A stretch of DNA of 34,666 bases from Gemmatimonadaceae bacterium (GCA_013361335.1 JABFYH010000106.1:1-34666); one strand, 5' to 3'; positions 7,434 through 16,340 are shown, counted from the stretch's first letter. A program made the numbers and translations. The notes: generated by a model not told the origin, from the sequence alone.

Positions 7434-10253
7434 ATGCGACGCCGCGTGCTGTTGTACCTGACGCTCATTGCCCTGAGCGCCTGTAACGGCGACAAAGTCA
7501 CCGCCCCGACTGACGCAGCCACCGATCCATCCAAAGTCATCGTGGATGGGAATCACTGCGTCATTTCGGGCACCACGTGCACGATCGGCAACCCGGACTT
7601 TTTCTTCCTGCCGCCGATGGTGCAGGATCCGAGCTCCAGCCCCAACTGGGACACAGGCGCATTCAATCCGGATCTCGAACCCGTGGTCAAGATTTGCGCA
7701 TCGCGGGCGCTCACCGTCGATCAGATTCCAACGGCCGCCTGCGACGCGGACCCTGATCGGATCGCGGTGGTGGACCCGAGCGCAGAGCAGTACAAGCTGA
7801 ACTGGCAGGTCCCGACCAGCGCGACGATCTACTATCGCCTGGCTGTCACCGTGGGCACGACGACGCTCGGTTACGCCGACCTCGAAACGGGCTCGAACAC
7901 CGGACAGCTCAAGAAGGTCGGCACCAACGAGGTCATTCAGCTGCTCGACGGCCGCACGCTACCGATCAAGTTCCGGATCGAGCGCTACGCGCTGTGCGAG
8001 GTGCCTGGCGTGGGACCATGCGCGACGAAGGCGATCGACGTGTTCGGCGCCGGCGGCAAGGTTTCCCTCCCCCTCGTACCGAACTCGACGAAGGATAACG
8101 GCGTCATCTTCGCCAGCAGCACCGCGTCGACAGCGGGACTTGCCACGACGACCACGACGACGGGCAAGCGCACGATCACCGTGGAGCGCTGCACCGACTT
8201 CCGCCAGCGTGAGGTCACCGACCTGCCGACCTTCGGACCCTGCGTCCGCCTTCGCGTCGAGCCGGCGCTCACCAGCCCCCTCACCACGCCGGCGCTCGTG
8301 TACAGCTGCGACGTCACCGCTGCGAGCGTGACGGGCACGGTGAGCCACGCGCAGGCCGAGCGGATCACGATGCATCGGCTGGTCGGCGACAAGCTCGAGG
8401 CATTGCCGCATGATCACCCTGACTGCGGGCTGTCGACCGCGGCGACGGGTAGCATGCGCGGCATGCTCAGCGACCTCGCGCATGGCCGGCTCAGGTCTGC
8501 CGGGCGGCAGATGGTGGCGATGCTCGCACCGAAGTCATTGTACGCCGCGCGGTTCATCGACCTCGGCGGCGGCGGCCTCACGAGCCTCGACGCGGGCGGC
8601 GGTGCACTGAGCGTCTCCAGCATTGGCGGTCCGCGTCTGAGCGTCAGCGGCGTCGGACAGCCCCGCCACGAATTCCAGTTCCTGCTCCCCGCCAAGTTCG
8701 ATTTCATCGAGACGGCGACCGACCGGGCCGCCTACCCCGCCGACCAGCTCTCGGTCAGCGTGAAGGTCACCGACCTCGGCGACGAGCCGGTGATGAACGC
8801 GCGGGTCCGCTTCAGCGTGGATCAGGGGGGCACGGTGAGCGACGCGATCAAGTCGACCGGCAGCGACGGGGGCTCGGCTGGCATCGCGACCGTCGCCTGG
8901 ACGGTGACGGCGCCATCACCCAACACGCTGACGGCGACCGGGAAAGGCATCGGCGGTGAGGACTCGCACGGGCCACGGAATCGCACGCCGACGAAGATCG
9001 ACCCCTTCCAGCCGTGCGACCGCAATTGGGAAGTGCCGGGAAGCCCGTTGACCTGTGCCGAGACGCACACGCCGACCACCGTCGGTGTAGGAACGATGAA
9101 GGTCACGGCGATCACGGTTGGAAGCATCGACGGACACGTGATCGATGCGCAGACCGGCGATGCGATCGACGCGACGGTGACATGGTCACCCTTCGGACCC
9201 GCAGCGCCGACGTCGGCAAGCGGCGGCGCGTTCCGGATCGAGAACCTGACGCCGGGACCGCGGTTGGCACGGCAGCAGTACAGCCTGTCGTTCACGTCAT
9301 CGAAGCATCAGGATCGGGCGCGCGCCGGGATCGACGTGCAGCCGAAGGAGACGACCCATCTTGGCGATGTCTGCCTGACGCCGTCGAACGGCAGCATCAG
9401 CGGGACGGTCGTCAGTACGCTGGACGGCAAGCTGATCGATCCTGATGCTGTCACGGTAACGGCGACACAGACCACGGTCCCCTTCTCCGACAAGTGCGTG
9501 GCTGCGGGCGACGCCGCACCCGCCCCCGCGTCGGTGACCGTACCGGGCTCGCATGGTGCATTCGCCATCGCTGGTCTGCCCCCGGGGACCTACAGCCTGT
9601 CGGTGCACTCGGACGACTACGACGATGCGACGGTCGCTGGCGTCGTCGTGAAGGCCGCCGAGGAGACCGCGAACCCGGCGATCCCGCTCAAGTGGAAGTT
9701 CGGGAACATCACCGGGACCGTGGTGAAATCTCTGGACGGAAGTCCGCTGGGCGGTGTGACCCTGAGCGACGGGACGAACACGGCGACGTCGACAGCGGAC
9801 GGCAGCTTCCTGCTGCGGCGGCTCGTTCCCGGTGCGCACACCGTGACCTACTCGGCGGTGGGCTATGCCGGCGCTTCCCGCGACGCCACGGTGACCGCCT
9901 CCCAGAGCACGGCGCTCGCGGCTGTTCGCCTCGACCCGACGCCAGCCTCGGCATCGGCCACGGTATCGCCCGAATCCTTCACCGGCGCCTGCCCCAAGCA
10001 GTTCGTTTTCACTGCGACCATCAGTGCCGCACCCGGAACCGCCATCAGCTACGTCTGGGATCGTAGCGATGGTGCGACGATGACAGCGCTCACGGTCACG
10101 ACGGACGCGACTGGCTCGGCCACCGTGCAGACGACCTGGGATCTGTCACCCGCATCCTTCTCGGGGTGGGAGCAATTGCGAATGACTCTGGCCGACGGCA
10201 CGGTCGTGAGGTCGAATCAGGCGAACTTCACGCTGAGCTGCACGGCGAGCTGA
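7434..10253 (+). CDS. Large modular surface lipoprotein with Ig-like and carboxypeptidase-regulatory-like repeats
   Basis: The protein is 939 aa from the ATG at 7434, which has a GGAG-type ribosome site about 10 nt upstream. The signal ends in a good lipobox (LIALSAC, Cys17). Residues 17-420 are a mostly beta region of unknown family that includes the phrase DGRTLPIKFRIE. About 423-503 is an Ig-like (Big/invasin-type) domain (DEPVMNARVRFSVDQGGTVS). Three carboxypeptidase-regulatory-like beta-sandwich modules follow at about 562-653, 653-756 and 758-838, each opening with G-x-(I)-x-G-x-V (GSISGTVVSTLDGK, GNITGTVVKSLDGS). The last 100 residues are another beta domain. No catalytic motif is seen. 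It is probably an outer-membrane or surface adhesin or scaffold. A terminator follows directly, and the gene is isolated. Confidence 0.75.
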   Translation: MRRRVLLYLTLIALSACNGDKVTAPTDAATDPSKVIVDGNHCVISGTTCTIGNPDFFFLPPMVQDPSSSPNWDTGAFNPDLEPVVKICASRALTVDQIPTAACDADPDRIAVVDPSAEQYKLNWQVPTSATIYYRLAVTVGTTTLGYADLETGSNTGQLKKVGTNEVIQLLDGRTLPIKFRIERYALCEVPGVGPCATKAIDVFGAGGKVSLPLVPNSTKDNGVIFASSTASTAGLATTTTTTGKRTITVERCTDFRQREVTDLPTFGPCVRLRVEPALTSPLTTPALVYSCDVTAASVTGTVSHAQAERITMHRLVGDKLEALPHDHPDCGLSTAATGSMRGMLSDLAHGRLRSAGRQMVAMLAPKSLYAARFIDLGGGGLTSLDAGGGALSVSSIGGPRLSVSGVGQPRHEFQFLLPAKFDFIETATDRAAYPADQLSVSVKVTDLGDEPVMNARVRFSVDQGGTVSDAIKSTGSDGGSAGIATVAWTVTAPSPNTLTATGKGIGGEDSHGPRNRTPTKIDPFQPCDRNWEVPGSPLTCAETHTPTTVGVGTMKVTAITVGSIDGHVIDAQTGDAIDATVTWSPFGPAAPTSASGGAFRIENLTPGPRLARQQYSLSFTSSKHQDRARAGIDVQPKETTHLGDVCLTPSNGSISGTVVSTLDGKLIDPDAVTVTATQTTVPFSDKCVAAGDAAPAPASVTVPGSHGAFAIAGLPPGTYSLSVHSDDYDDATVAGVVVKAAEETANPAIPLKWKFGNITGTVVKSLDGSPLGGVTLSDGTNTATSTADGSFLLRRLVPGAHTVTYSAVGYAGASRDATVTASQSTALAAVRLDPTPASASATVSPESFTGACPKQFVFTATISAAPGTAISYVWDRSDGATMTALTVTTDATGSATVQTTWDLSPASFSGWEQLRMTLADGTVVRSNQANFTLSCTAS

Positions 10254-10280
10254 CGGCAGCCCGTACGAGCGCATGAACCG

Positions 10281-10312
10281 AGAGGGGCGGCTTCGCGAGA
10301 AGCCGCCTCTTT
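10281..10312 (+). terminator. Intrinsic terminator of the modular lipoprotein gene
   Basis: A perfect 9-bp stem (ggcggcttc / gaagccgcc) with a gcga tetraloop is extended outward by five more pairs including G-T wobbles, and ends in cctcttt. It starts 27 nt after the lipoprotein stop codon, as expected for a Rho-independent terminator. Confidence 0.8.
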
Positions 10313-10345
10313 CGCATGTCGCCCCGCCCTGCCAGACTGCACCGG

Positions 10346-11245
10346 ATGCCACCGATTCCCCCGCCGCGCGCCGACGGCTTCACCACCACGACCCCCGTTC
10401 CGCTCTACTGGGCGGAGTACGGCGATCCCGAGGCGCCGCCCCTCCTCCTGCTGCACGGCGGGCCCGGCGCGAGCCACGACTACCTGCTTCCGCAGATGCT
10501 GGAGCTCGCGCGAGAGCATCGCCTCGTCACCTACGACCAGCGCGGGGGCGGCCGATCGCGCGCCGACGACGATCGCGCCACCATCGGCTGGCAGGACCAG
10601 GTGGCCGACGTCGAACGAGTGGCGCGCGAGCTGCGCGTCGCGCCGCTCTCCCTCGTCGGCTATTCGTGGGGCGGGCTCCTCGCGCTGCTGTACGCGATCG
10701 AGGCGGCGGAGGGTCGCGTGGGCGCCGCGCCGGCGAGCCTCGCGCTGATCGATCCGGCGCCGGCCACGCGCGGCTATCGCGAGACCTTCGAGCGGGAGTT
10801 CGCGCGACGCCAGGCCGGCCCCGTCGTGGCCGCGCTGCGCGAGGAGCTCCAGCGGTCCGGGCTCAGGGAGCGCAATCCCGAGGCATTCCGCCAGCGGTCG
10901 TTCGAGCTCAGCGTGGCGGGCTACTTCGCCGACCCGCGCCGCGCGCACGATCTCACCCCCTTCCGGGTGACCGGGCGCGTGCAGCAATCCATCTGGCAAT
11001 CGCTGGGCGACTACGACATACTCCCGGCGCTCCGGACGCTCCGCCTGCCCGCCGTGGTGCTGCATGGGCAGGAGGATCCCATCCCGCTCGCCTCGTCGGA
11101 CGCCGTGGCGCGTGCCCTGGGCACGGAGTGCATCGTCCTGCATGACTGCGGGCACGTGCCGTACGTGGAGCAGCCCGACCAGCTTTTCCCGCCCCTGCTC
11201 GCCTTCCTGCGCGAGCAGCGCGCCTCACTCCACCCTACCGGGTAA
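10346..11245 (+). CDS. Alpha/beta-hydrolase, proline-iminopeptidase-like (S33)
   Basis: From ATG 10346 the protein is 299 aa; an ATG at 10316 would add 10 residues but begins almost inside the upstream terminator. The oxyanion motif LLHGGPGASHDYL, the strand VTYDQRGGGRSR and the nucleophile elbow GYSWGG (Ser107) are those of the proline iminopeptidase/S33 branch. The acid (GQEDPI) and the catalytic His (DCGHVPYVEQP) are present, completing the triad. A helical cap domain lies between about residues 130 and 220. It may release N-terminal proline from peptides or hydrolyse an ester or amide; the sequence alone does not decide. The next gene starts 8 nt after its stop, suggesting an operon. Confidence 0.85.
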   Translation: MPPIPPPRADGFTTTTPVPLYWAEYGDPEAPPLLLLHGGPGASHDYLLPQMLELAREHRLVTYDQRGGGRSRADDDRATIGWQDQVADVERVARELRVAPLSLVGYSWGGLLALLYAIEAAEGRVGAAPASLALIDPAPATRGYRETFEREFARRQAGPVVAALREELQRSGLRERNPEAFRQRSFELSVAGYFADPRRAHDLTPFRVTGRVQQSIWQSLGDYDILPALRTLRLPAVVLHGQEDPIPLASSDAVARALGTECIVLHDCGHVPYVEQPDQLFPPLLAFLREQRASLHPTG

Positions 11246-11252
11246 CGGATCC

Positions 11253-11702
11253 GTGGCCGACGAGATCGTGCAGCCGCACATCGCATCGCTCGATTACGAC
11301 GGACGGCGCTTCAACGTCTCCTGTCGCATCGCGTTCGACGGCATCGAGTACGTCGGCCGCCTCTGGTTCGCCGACGAGAGCTGGGACGACGGCGGGCTCC
11401 CCGACCGCGGCGCGCTGCCCGGCCGCACCCGCGAGGAGGTCATCGGCTTCGCGCGGCGGCTCACGCAGCAGGACCTCATGCTCCGCTATCGCCGCGCCCT
11501 CGCCGAGAAGCGCCGCTTCACCGGCCTGCGCAAGGCGACCGACGAGATTCTCAGCAAGATCCGCTACCTCAACCAGGTCGCGATCTCGATGCGCGCCGGC
11601 CTGCTCGACACCGACGGCGCCGCCGCCGAGATCGACCTCACGGAGCGGCAGCTGCACGAGATCGTCGAGCGGCTCAAGACGCACGCGGGAGTCGAGGGGT
11701 GA
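11253..11702 (+). CDS. Conserved-looking protein of unknown function
   Basis: The protein is 149 aa if it starts at the GTG at 11253, the first start codon after the hydrolase stop (7-nt gap); no strong ribosome site is visible. The N-terminal third looks like beta strands (RRFNVSCRIAF, GIEYVGRLWFAD). The rest is helical and charged (RRLTQQDLMLRYRRALAEKR), ending with a helix ERQLHEIVERLKTH. There is no signal peptide, membrane segment or recognised motif. Codon use matches its neighbours, supporting a real gene. It sits between the hydrolase and the repair gene polX, separated from the latter by a heptamer repeat array. Function unknown. Confidence 0.65.
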   Translation: MADEIVQPHIASLDYDGRRFNVSCRIAFDGIEYVGRLWFADESWDDGGLPDRGALPGRTREEVIGFARRLTQQDLMLRYRRALAEKRRFTGLRKATDEILSKIRYLNQVAISMRAGLLDTDGAAAEIDLTERQLHEIVERLKTHAGVEG

Positions 11703-11720
11703 ACGTTCACCGTTCATCGT

Positions 11721-11763
11721 GAACCGTGAACCGTGAACCGTGATCCGTTCACGGTTCACGGTT
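11721..11763. repeat. Inverted array of 7-nt units (locus A)
   Basis: Three tandem gaaccgt units (11721-11741) face two reverse units (acggttc type, to 11763). Bases 11722-11738 and 11747-11763 form a perfect 17-bp inverted repeat with an 8-nt loop. The array fills the gap between the 149-aa gene and polX. Similar arrays are at 25147-25254 and 33232-33326. Confidence 0.85.
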
Positions 11764-11768
11764 ATCTT
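11763..11768 (+). promoter_or_regulatory. Candidate -10 element of polX (tatctt)
   Basis: The hexamer tatctt, within the longer tatctttg, lies 5 nt before the ATG at 11774. It resembles the TAnnTTTG element known from Bacteroidetes. Transcription would begin at or next to the ATG, giving a leaderless message. No -35 box is obvious. Confidence 0.35.
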
Positions 11769-11773
11769 TGAGG

Positions 11774-13501
11774 ATGGATCCGCGCTCCGCTGCCCACGTG
11801 CTCGCGCAGATCGCCGCCTACCTGGAGCTGCGCGGGGAGAGCCGCTTCAAGATCCGCGCGTACGAGGAGGCGGCGCGGTCGCTGACCAAGCTCGAGACCG
11901 ACGACCTCGCCGCCCTCGACCGGACCGGCGAGCTGGCGGCGACGCGCGGCCTCGGACCGGCCACCCTCTCCATCGTCCGCGATCTCATCGCGACAGGCGA
12001 GTCGCGCTACCTCGAGCAGCTTCGCGCCGATACCCCGCCCGGCCTGCTCGACCTCCTGCGCGTGCCGGGCCTCGCCACCGCGAAGATCCATCTCCTGCGC
12101 GACGCGCTCGACGTCGACTCCGTGGACTCCCTCGAGGCGGCGCTCCAGGACGGACGCGTCGCGAAGCTCAAGGGCTTCGGCCCCAAGACGGCGCAGAAGC
12201 TGCTCCGCGGCATCGAGTTCTTCCGGTCGTCCGGCTCGCGCGTGCTGCATCACCGCGGCGCCGTGCAGGCGCGCGCGCTGCTGTCCATGGTGCGCGCACA
12301 TCCCGACGTGAGCGCCGCCGAGGTGGCCGGCTCCGTACGCCGCCACGGCGAGACGGTGGGCGACACCGACGTCGTCGCCGCCTGCCGGACCGATCCGCGC
12401 GTCGTCGCCGGTTCCTTCGCGCGAGCGCCCGGCGTCCGCGCCGTCGCGAACGAGGGGTCGCCGTCACCGCGCATCACCTACGTCGACGGCACGCGACTCG
12501 ACCTGCACTGCGTGCAGGAACGTGACTTCGTCGTCGCGCTCTGGCGCGCCACCGGATCGGCGTCGCACGTCGTGGCGGTGGCCGCGCGGCTGCACGAGCG
12601 CGGCCTGACGCTCGACGGCGACGCCGTGCGCGATGCACGCGGCGGCGCCATCCCGGTCGCCGACGAGCCCGCGCTGTACGCGCTGGCCGGCCTCGCGTTC
12701 GTCCCCGCCGAAATGCGCGAGGGCCACGGCGAGATCGAGCGCGCCGCCGCCAGCCCGATCGACGACCTGATCACCCTCGGCGACATCCAAGGCGCGCTGC
12801 ACTGCCACTCCACCTGGTCCGACGGCAAGTCGACGATCGCCCAGATGGCCGATGCATCACGCGCGCGGGGGTGGCGCTACATCGGCATCACCGACCATTC
12901 ACAGGCGGCCTTCTACGCCGGCGGGCTCTCGCGCGACAAGGTGCTGATGCAGCATGCCGAGATCGACGGCATCAACGCCGCGGCGACGGATGGATTCCGC
13001 GTGCTCAAGGGGATCGAGGCCGACATCCTTGCCGACGGGTCGATCGACTACGACGACGCCCTGCTCGACCACTTCGACTTCGTGGTCGGCTCGATCCACT
13101 CCCGCTTCGCGATGGACGAGCGCGCGATGACCGATCGCGTGCTCCGCGCCCTCGACGATCCGCACCTGACGGTGCTCGGCCATCCGACGGGCCGCCTGCT
13201 CCTCTCGCGCGACGCGTACCCGATCGACATGCAGGCGGTGCTCGAGAAGGCGGCGGAGCGCGGAGTGGCGGTGGAGATCAACGCCGACCCGCATCGCCTG
13301 GATCTGGATTGGCGGCTCGTCCCTCAGGCGCGCGCCCTTGGCGCGACCTTCGAGATCGGACCCGACGCGCACTCCACGACCAGCCTGGACAACATGGGCT
13401 TCGGCGTCGGCATCGCGCGCAAGGGCGGCATCGAACGAGGCGAGGTGCTCAACGCGCGCTCGGCCGACGAGGTGATCGCCTTCGCGAGGCGCCGGCGGTG
13501 A
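11774..13501 (+). CDS. polX: DNA polymerase X family protein with PHP exonuclease domain
   Basis: The 575-aa protein has the bacterial PolX layout. Residues ~1-90 are the helical 8-kDa-like domain ([14 protein letters not shown]). Helix-hairpin-helix motifs follow at ~95-140 ([24 protein letters not shown]). The nucleotidyltransferase palm contains [16 protein letters not shown] with catalytic Asp197 and Asp199, and probably Asp243 (RLDLHC). A C-terminal PHP domain (from ~340) has its metal ligands intact ([38 protein letters not shown]). Family members fill short gaps in base excision repair and carry 3'-5' exonuclease or AP-site activity in the PHP domain. The ATG at 11774 was chosen; a TTG two codons earlier is possible. 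The stop overlaps the start of endonuclease III. Confidence 0.92.
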   Translation: MDPRSAAHVLAQIAAYLELRGESRFKIRAYEEAARSLTKLETDDLAALDRTGELAATRGLGPATLSIVRDLIATGESRYLEQLRADTPPGLLDLLRVPGLATAKIHLLRDALDVDSVDSLEAALQDGRVAKLKGFGPKTAQKLLRGIEFFRSSGSRVLHHRGAVQARALLSMVRAHPDVSAAEVAGSVRRHGETVGDTDVVAACRTDPRVVAGSFARAPGVRAVANEGSPSPRITYVDGTRLDLHCVQERDFVVALWRATGSASHVVAVAARLHERGLTLDGDAVRDARGGAIPVADEPALYALAGLAFVPAEMREGHGEIERAAASPIDDLITLGDIQGALHCHSTWSDGKSTIAQMADASRARGWRYIGITDHSQAAFYAGGLSRDKVLMQHAEIDGINAAATDGFRVLKGIEADILADGSIDYDDALLDHFDFVVGSIHSRFAMDERAMTDRVLRALDDPHLTVLGHPTGRLLLSRDAYPIDMQAVLEKAAERGVAVEINADPHRLDLDWRLVPQARALGATFEIGPDAHSTTSLDNMGFGVGIARKGGIERGEVLNARSADEVIAFARRRR

Positions 13502-13557
13502 AGAGGCCCACGGTGAAGAAGCCAGCAGTGAAGAAGCCAACGGTGAAGAAGCCGACG
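13498..13557 (+). repeat. Four tandem 15-nt repeats at the start of nth
   Basis: Units gtgaagaggcccacg, gtgaagaagccagca, gtgaagaagccaacg and gtgaagaagccgacg encode (V/M)K(K/R)P(T/A). A fifth, degenerate unit starts with the ATG at 13558. Every unit begins with GTG in the gene's frame, so copy number could change the N-terminal length without a frameshift. Confidence 0.9.
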
Positions 13558-14181
13558 ATGAAGCATTCGGCGATGCTCTTCGACCGCCTGCTGGCGCTGT
13601 ACCCCGATGCGCATTGCGCGCTGGATTTCACGAATGCCTTCCAGCTGCTCTGCGCCACGATCCTCAGCGCGCAGTGCACGGACAAGCGCGTCAACCTGGT
13701 CACCCCGGCACTGTTCGCCCGTTATCCCGACGCCGCGGCGCTCGCGGCGGCGAAGCCGGAGGAGCTGGAGGAGCTCATCCGGAGCACCGGATTCTTCCGC
13801 AGCAAGGCGAAGAGCCTGATCGGGATGGCGGCGGCGCTCGTCGAGCGGCATGGCGGCGAGGTGCCGGCCGACATGGAGGCGCTCACCGCCCTCCCCGGGG
13901 TGGGGCGCAAGACCGCCAACGTGATCCTCGGCAACGCCTTCGGCCGCAACGACGGGATCGTCGTCGACACCCATGTGACCCGGTTGAGCAATCGCCTCGC
14001 GCTCACGTCGGAGTCGGACGCGGTGAAGATCGAGCAGGCCCTCGTGCCGCTCTTTCCGCAGGAGCGCTGGACGATGCTCTCCCATCTGCTGATCGAGCAT
14101 GGCCGGCAGGTCTGCGACGCGCGGAAGCCGCGTTGTGGCGATTGCGTGCTCTCGGACGTCTGTCCTTCGGCGCTCCTCTGA
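13498..14181 (+). CDS. nth: Endonuclease III
   Basis: The protein is 227 aa from the GTG at 13498, which overlaps the polX stop (GTGA). From the ATG at 13558 it would be 207 aa, closer to the usual length of about 211. It is a DNA glycosylase/AP lyase that removes oxidised pyrimidines. The helix-hairpin-helix with catalytic Lys138 ([13 protein letters not shown]), catalytic Asp157 ([12 protein letters not shown]) and the 4Fe-4S ligands Cys206, 213, 216 and 222 (C-x6-C-x2-C-x5-C) are all present. The extra N-terminus is four copies of a Val-Lys-Lys-Pro-Thr-like pentapeptide, each encoded by a 15-nt repeat beginning with a possible GTG start. Coupling to polX fits a joint role in base excision repair. 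Confidence 0.94.
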   Translation: MKRPTVKKPAVKKPTVKKPTMKHSAMLFDRLLALYPDAHCALDFTNAFQLLCATILSAQCTDKRVNLVTPALFARYPDAAALAAAKPEELEELIRSTGFFRSKAKSLIGMAAALVERHGGEVPADMEALTALPGVGRKTANVILGNAFGRNDGIVVDTHVTRLSNRLALTSESDAVKIEQALVPLFPQERWTMLSHLLIEHGRQVCDARKPRCGDCVLSDVCPSALL

Positions 14182-14207
14182 GCGCTTTCCTCCCTCCGCT
14201 CAACCCG

Positions 14208-14705
14208 ATGACCAGACCGTTTCTGCGCGCCGGCGCGCGCCTGCTCGCGTATCCCCTGGCCGCCCTCCTCGTGGCTGCCTGCTCCTCGAATCCCGACCCC
14301 GAGCTCGTCCCGGACCAGCCGGTGCGGATCGCCGCCCCCGCGGCCCCGATCAAGTTCGGCGACTGCCCGGAGGCCTTGCGGCGTGCCAACGCCCAGGCCG
14401 ATCTCCTGGTGGACCGCCTCCCCTCGCCGCGGGCGCTCGTGCCGGCGCCCCTGCCGGGGAAGTCCATGCCGGAGGCGGTGCGCACCGCGAAGTACAACGC
14501 GGTGAAGATCACCGTCGTGGTGGACACCCTGGGCCACGCGGACATGCGGACCTTCTCCGTGGTCCGGACGACCCACCCCTGGCTCGCCTCGAGCGTGAAG
14601 AGCGCGGTGGCGAAGTGGAAGTTCGAGCCGGCCCAGCTCGCGGGATGCAAGGTGCCGAGGATCTTCGAGTGGGGAGCGACGTCGGGGCGCGCGCCACGGG
14701 CCTGA
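14208..14705 (+). CDS. Lipoprotein with TonB-C-like domain
   Basis: The 165-aa protein has a lipoprotein signal (YPLAALLVAAC, Cys25). After a spacer, residues ~85-155 read ITVVVDTLGHADMRTFSVV and later SSVKSAVAKWKFEPAQLAG. This is the beta-alpha-beta pattern of TonB C-terminal domains (VDTxG, then a helix ending in A-x-W/Y-x-F-x-P). It lacks an N-terminal transmembrane helix with Pro-rich spacer, so it is not a normal TonB; lipidated periplasmic proteins of this kind are seen but not well understood. It resembles the remnant domain at 18353-18658 in the same motif. It follows nth by 26 nt. Confidence 0.65.
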   Translation: MTRPFLRAGARLLAYPLAALLVAACSSNPDPELVPDQPVRIAAPAAPIKFGDCPEALRRANAQADLLVDRLPSPRALVPAPLPGKSMPEAVRTAKYNAVKITVVVDTLGHADMRTFSVVRTTHPWLASSVKSAVAKWKFEPAQLAGCKVPRIFEWGATSGRAPRA

Positions 14706-14747
14706 CGCCCGATTATCTTACAGGCTCCACCCGTTCGGAGACCTGCG

Positions 14748-15206
14748 TTGAAGACTGCCACCTTCGAGACCAACCGCGGCACCATCACCGCGGAGCTCTA
14801 CGAGAAGGACGCTCCCAAGACCGTCGAGAACTTCGAGAAGCTCGCGAACTCGGGCTTCTACGACGGCGTGAAGTTCCATCGCGTGATCCCGGACTTCGTC
14901 GTCCAGGGCGGCGATCCCCTCTCGAAGGACCTCCCCGAGGGTGACCCGCGCGTCGGCACCGGCGGGCCAGGCTGGAAGATCAAGTGCGAGACCGCCGGCA
15001 ACCCCCGCAAGCACGAGGTCGGCGCACTGTCGATGGCCCACGCCGGCAAGGATACCGGCGGCAGCCAGTTCTTCATGGTGCTCTCCGAGGACAACACCCG
15101 GCACCTCAACGGCGTGCACACCGTATTCGGGAAGATCACGGGCGGCATCGACACGATGAAGCAGATCAAGAAGAACGACGTCATGACCAAGGTGCGGGTC
15201 TCATGA
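14748..15206 (+). CDS. Cyclophilin-type peptidyl-prolyl cis-trans isomerase
   Basis: The 152-aa cyclophilin consists of a single catalytic domain with no signal peptide, so it is cytosolic. The active-site features [15 protein letters not shown] (Arg45, Phe50, Gln53), [16 protein letters not shown] (residues 95-110) and HTVFGKI (124-130) are present. It speeds up isomerisation of Xaa-Pro bonds during folding. The start is a TTG at 14748 with GGAG about 7 nt upstream. A tatctt hexamer at 14714-14719 could be its -10 element with a short leader. Its stop overlaps the start of the next small gene (ATGA), indicating translational coupling. Confidence 0.92.
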   Translation: MKTATFETNRGTITAELYEKDAPKTVENFEKLANSGFYDGVKFHRVIPDFVVQGGDPLSKDLPEGDPRVGTGGPGWKIKCETAGNPRKHEVGALSMAHAGKDTGGSQFFMVLSEDNTRHLNGVHTVFGKITGGIDTMKQIKKNDVMTKVRVS

Positions 15207-15367
15207 GCGCGCCCCAGCCTGGTGACAAGTCGGCCGGGTTCACCGGCCTGATCCTCGGCGCGATCACGATCTTCGTGATCGTGTTCGCGATCGTCCGGAT
15301 GACCAACGCGAAGTACGCCGGCCACGCCGAGGGTGGCGAGACCCCCGCGGCAGCGACGACGCACTGA
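15203..15367 (+). CDS. 54-residue single-pass membrane protein
   Basis: The start codon overlaps the cyclophilin stop (ATGA at 15203-15206), strong support for a real coupled gene. One hydrophobic helix is visible at about residues 12-32 ([20 protein letters not shown]). It is flanked by a short N-terminal tail and a C-terminal Ala/Thr/Gly-rich tail ending in TTH. There is no recognised family. It may anchor or assist another factor, but nothing in the sequence says which. Confidence 0.7.
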   Translation: MSAPQPGDKSAGFTGLILGAITIFVIVFAIVRMTNAKYAGHAEGGETPAAATTH

Positions 15368-15376
15368 CCCCGGACG

Positions 15377-16249
15377 TCAGGCTTCGCGCAAGGCGCGGAG
15401 GTAGCGCTCGGGGGCGGCGAGAAACTCCCGGGTGAGCACGACGTGGTCCAGCTCGTCGTAGGCTACCGTCGCCGCCGGCGCCTGATCGAAGCTGTAGATC
15501 GTGGCCCCGGGGAAGGCGAGCAGGATCGGGGAATGCGTGGCGATGATGAACTGTGCGCCCTCGGCGAGCATGTCCTGGATCATCGCCATCAACCCGAGCT
15601 GGCTCTGCGGGCTGAGCGGGGCCTCCGGCTCGTCGAGCAGATAGAGTCCATCGGGCACGAAGCGCGACCGGAACAGCCGGAGAAAGCTCTGACCGTGCGA
15701 GTTGGCGTCGAGATCCACCCCGTATCGGCGCTCCATCTCCGCCAGCGACGTGCGCGCCGGCCCCATTGCCAGCCCTTTCGCGTAGCTCGAGCGGTCGACG
15801 TACTCCCCCTCGAGCTCGGCGATGCGCGCGAGCAGCTCGGCGCGAAGGATGGACAGCCGCCTGGTGAAGCCGAAGAAATCCTCGGCGCGGAGGAAGAAGC
15901 CGCGCGAGGTCTTCCGCGACCAGAGCAGTCGAAGCGCACCGGCGAGCTCGCGCTGGGCGTCGAGCGTCGCGTCGGCATCGAGGTCCGCGCTGCCGATCGC
16001 CGGCAGCCGCGCCGCGGCGGCGATCGCCTCCAACAGCGTCGACTTGCCCGAACCGTTCTCCCCGACGAAGAACGTCACCGGGCTGTCGAAACGCAGCCCG
16101 GTGAGCGTTCGTATGACCGGAACGCTGAAGGGAAAGCGCGTGTCGTCCCCCGTCTCGCGGCGGCGCACCTCGCGGAGGAATCGCCCGCCCGAGCCAAGCG
16201 CCGGTGCTTCGTCGGCGGTATTCTCCGGTGTGGGGCGGCGGCGGCTCAT
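15377..16249 (-). CDS. Predicted ABC/SMC-type ATPase (COG3910-like)
   Basis: The 290-aa stand-alone ATPase has Walker [10 protein letters not shown] (63-71), an ABC-type signature around SHGQS (184-188), Walker B with catalytic Glu (LYLLDEPE, 202-209) and a switch His239 (IIATHSPIL). The insert between Walker A and the signature is helical (about 90-180). It resembles the predicted-ATPase family COG3910, whose role is not established. No permease or nuclease partner lies beside it. It is convergent with the cyclophilin operon (9-nt gap), and upstream of its start lies the 8-nt repeat array before the HD-domain gene. Confidence 0.82.
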   Translation of the reverse strand: MSRRRPTPENTADEAPALGSGGRFLREVRRRETGDDTRFPFSVPVIRTLTGLRFDSPVTFFVGENGSGKSTLLEAIAAAARLPAIGSADLDADATLDAQRELAGALRLLWSRKTSRGFFLRAEDFFGFTRRLSILRAELLARIAELEGEYVDRSSYAKGLAMGPARTSLAEMERRYGVDLDANSHGQSFLRLFRSRFVPDGLYLLDEPEAPLSPQSQLGLMAMIQDMLAEGAQFIIATHSPILLAFPGATIYSFDQAPAATVAYDELDHVVLTREFLAAPERYLRALREA

Positions 16250-16293
16250 GGCTCAACCTGGACCGCCGTACTGACCGCCGCAATCCACTCATC

Positions 16294-16333
16294 GCTCCTC
16301 CGCTCCTCCGCTCATCCGCTCATCCGCTCATCC
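16294..16333. repeat. Tandem array of 8-nt units (gctcatcc family)
   Basis: Five direct units, gctcctcc twice then gctcatcc three times, lie between the divergent ATPase gene and the HD-domain gene and end 7 nt before the latter's ATG. The same unit occurs in an inverted array at 22097-22142. Confidence 0.85.
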
Positions 16334-16340
16334 GGCCCAC

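Noticed and set aside
11721-11763. CRISPR-like array
   Set aside because: Units are 7 nt without unique spacers between them and there are no cas genes.
15377-16249. Anti-phage defence ATPase
   Set aside because: There is no partner nuclease or effector gene beside it; neighbours are housekeeping genes, and the motifs fit the general predicted-ATPase family.
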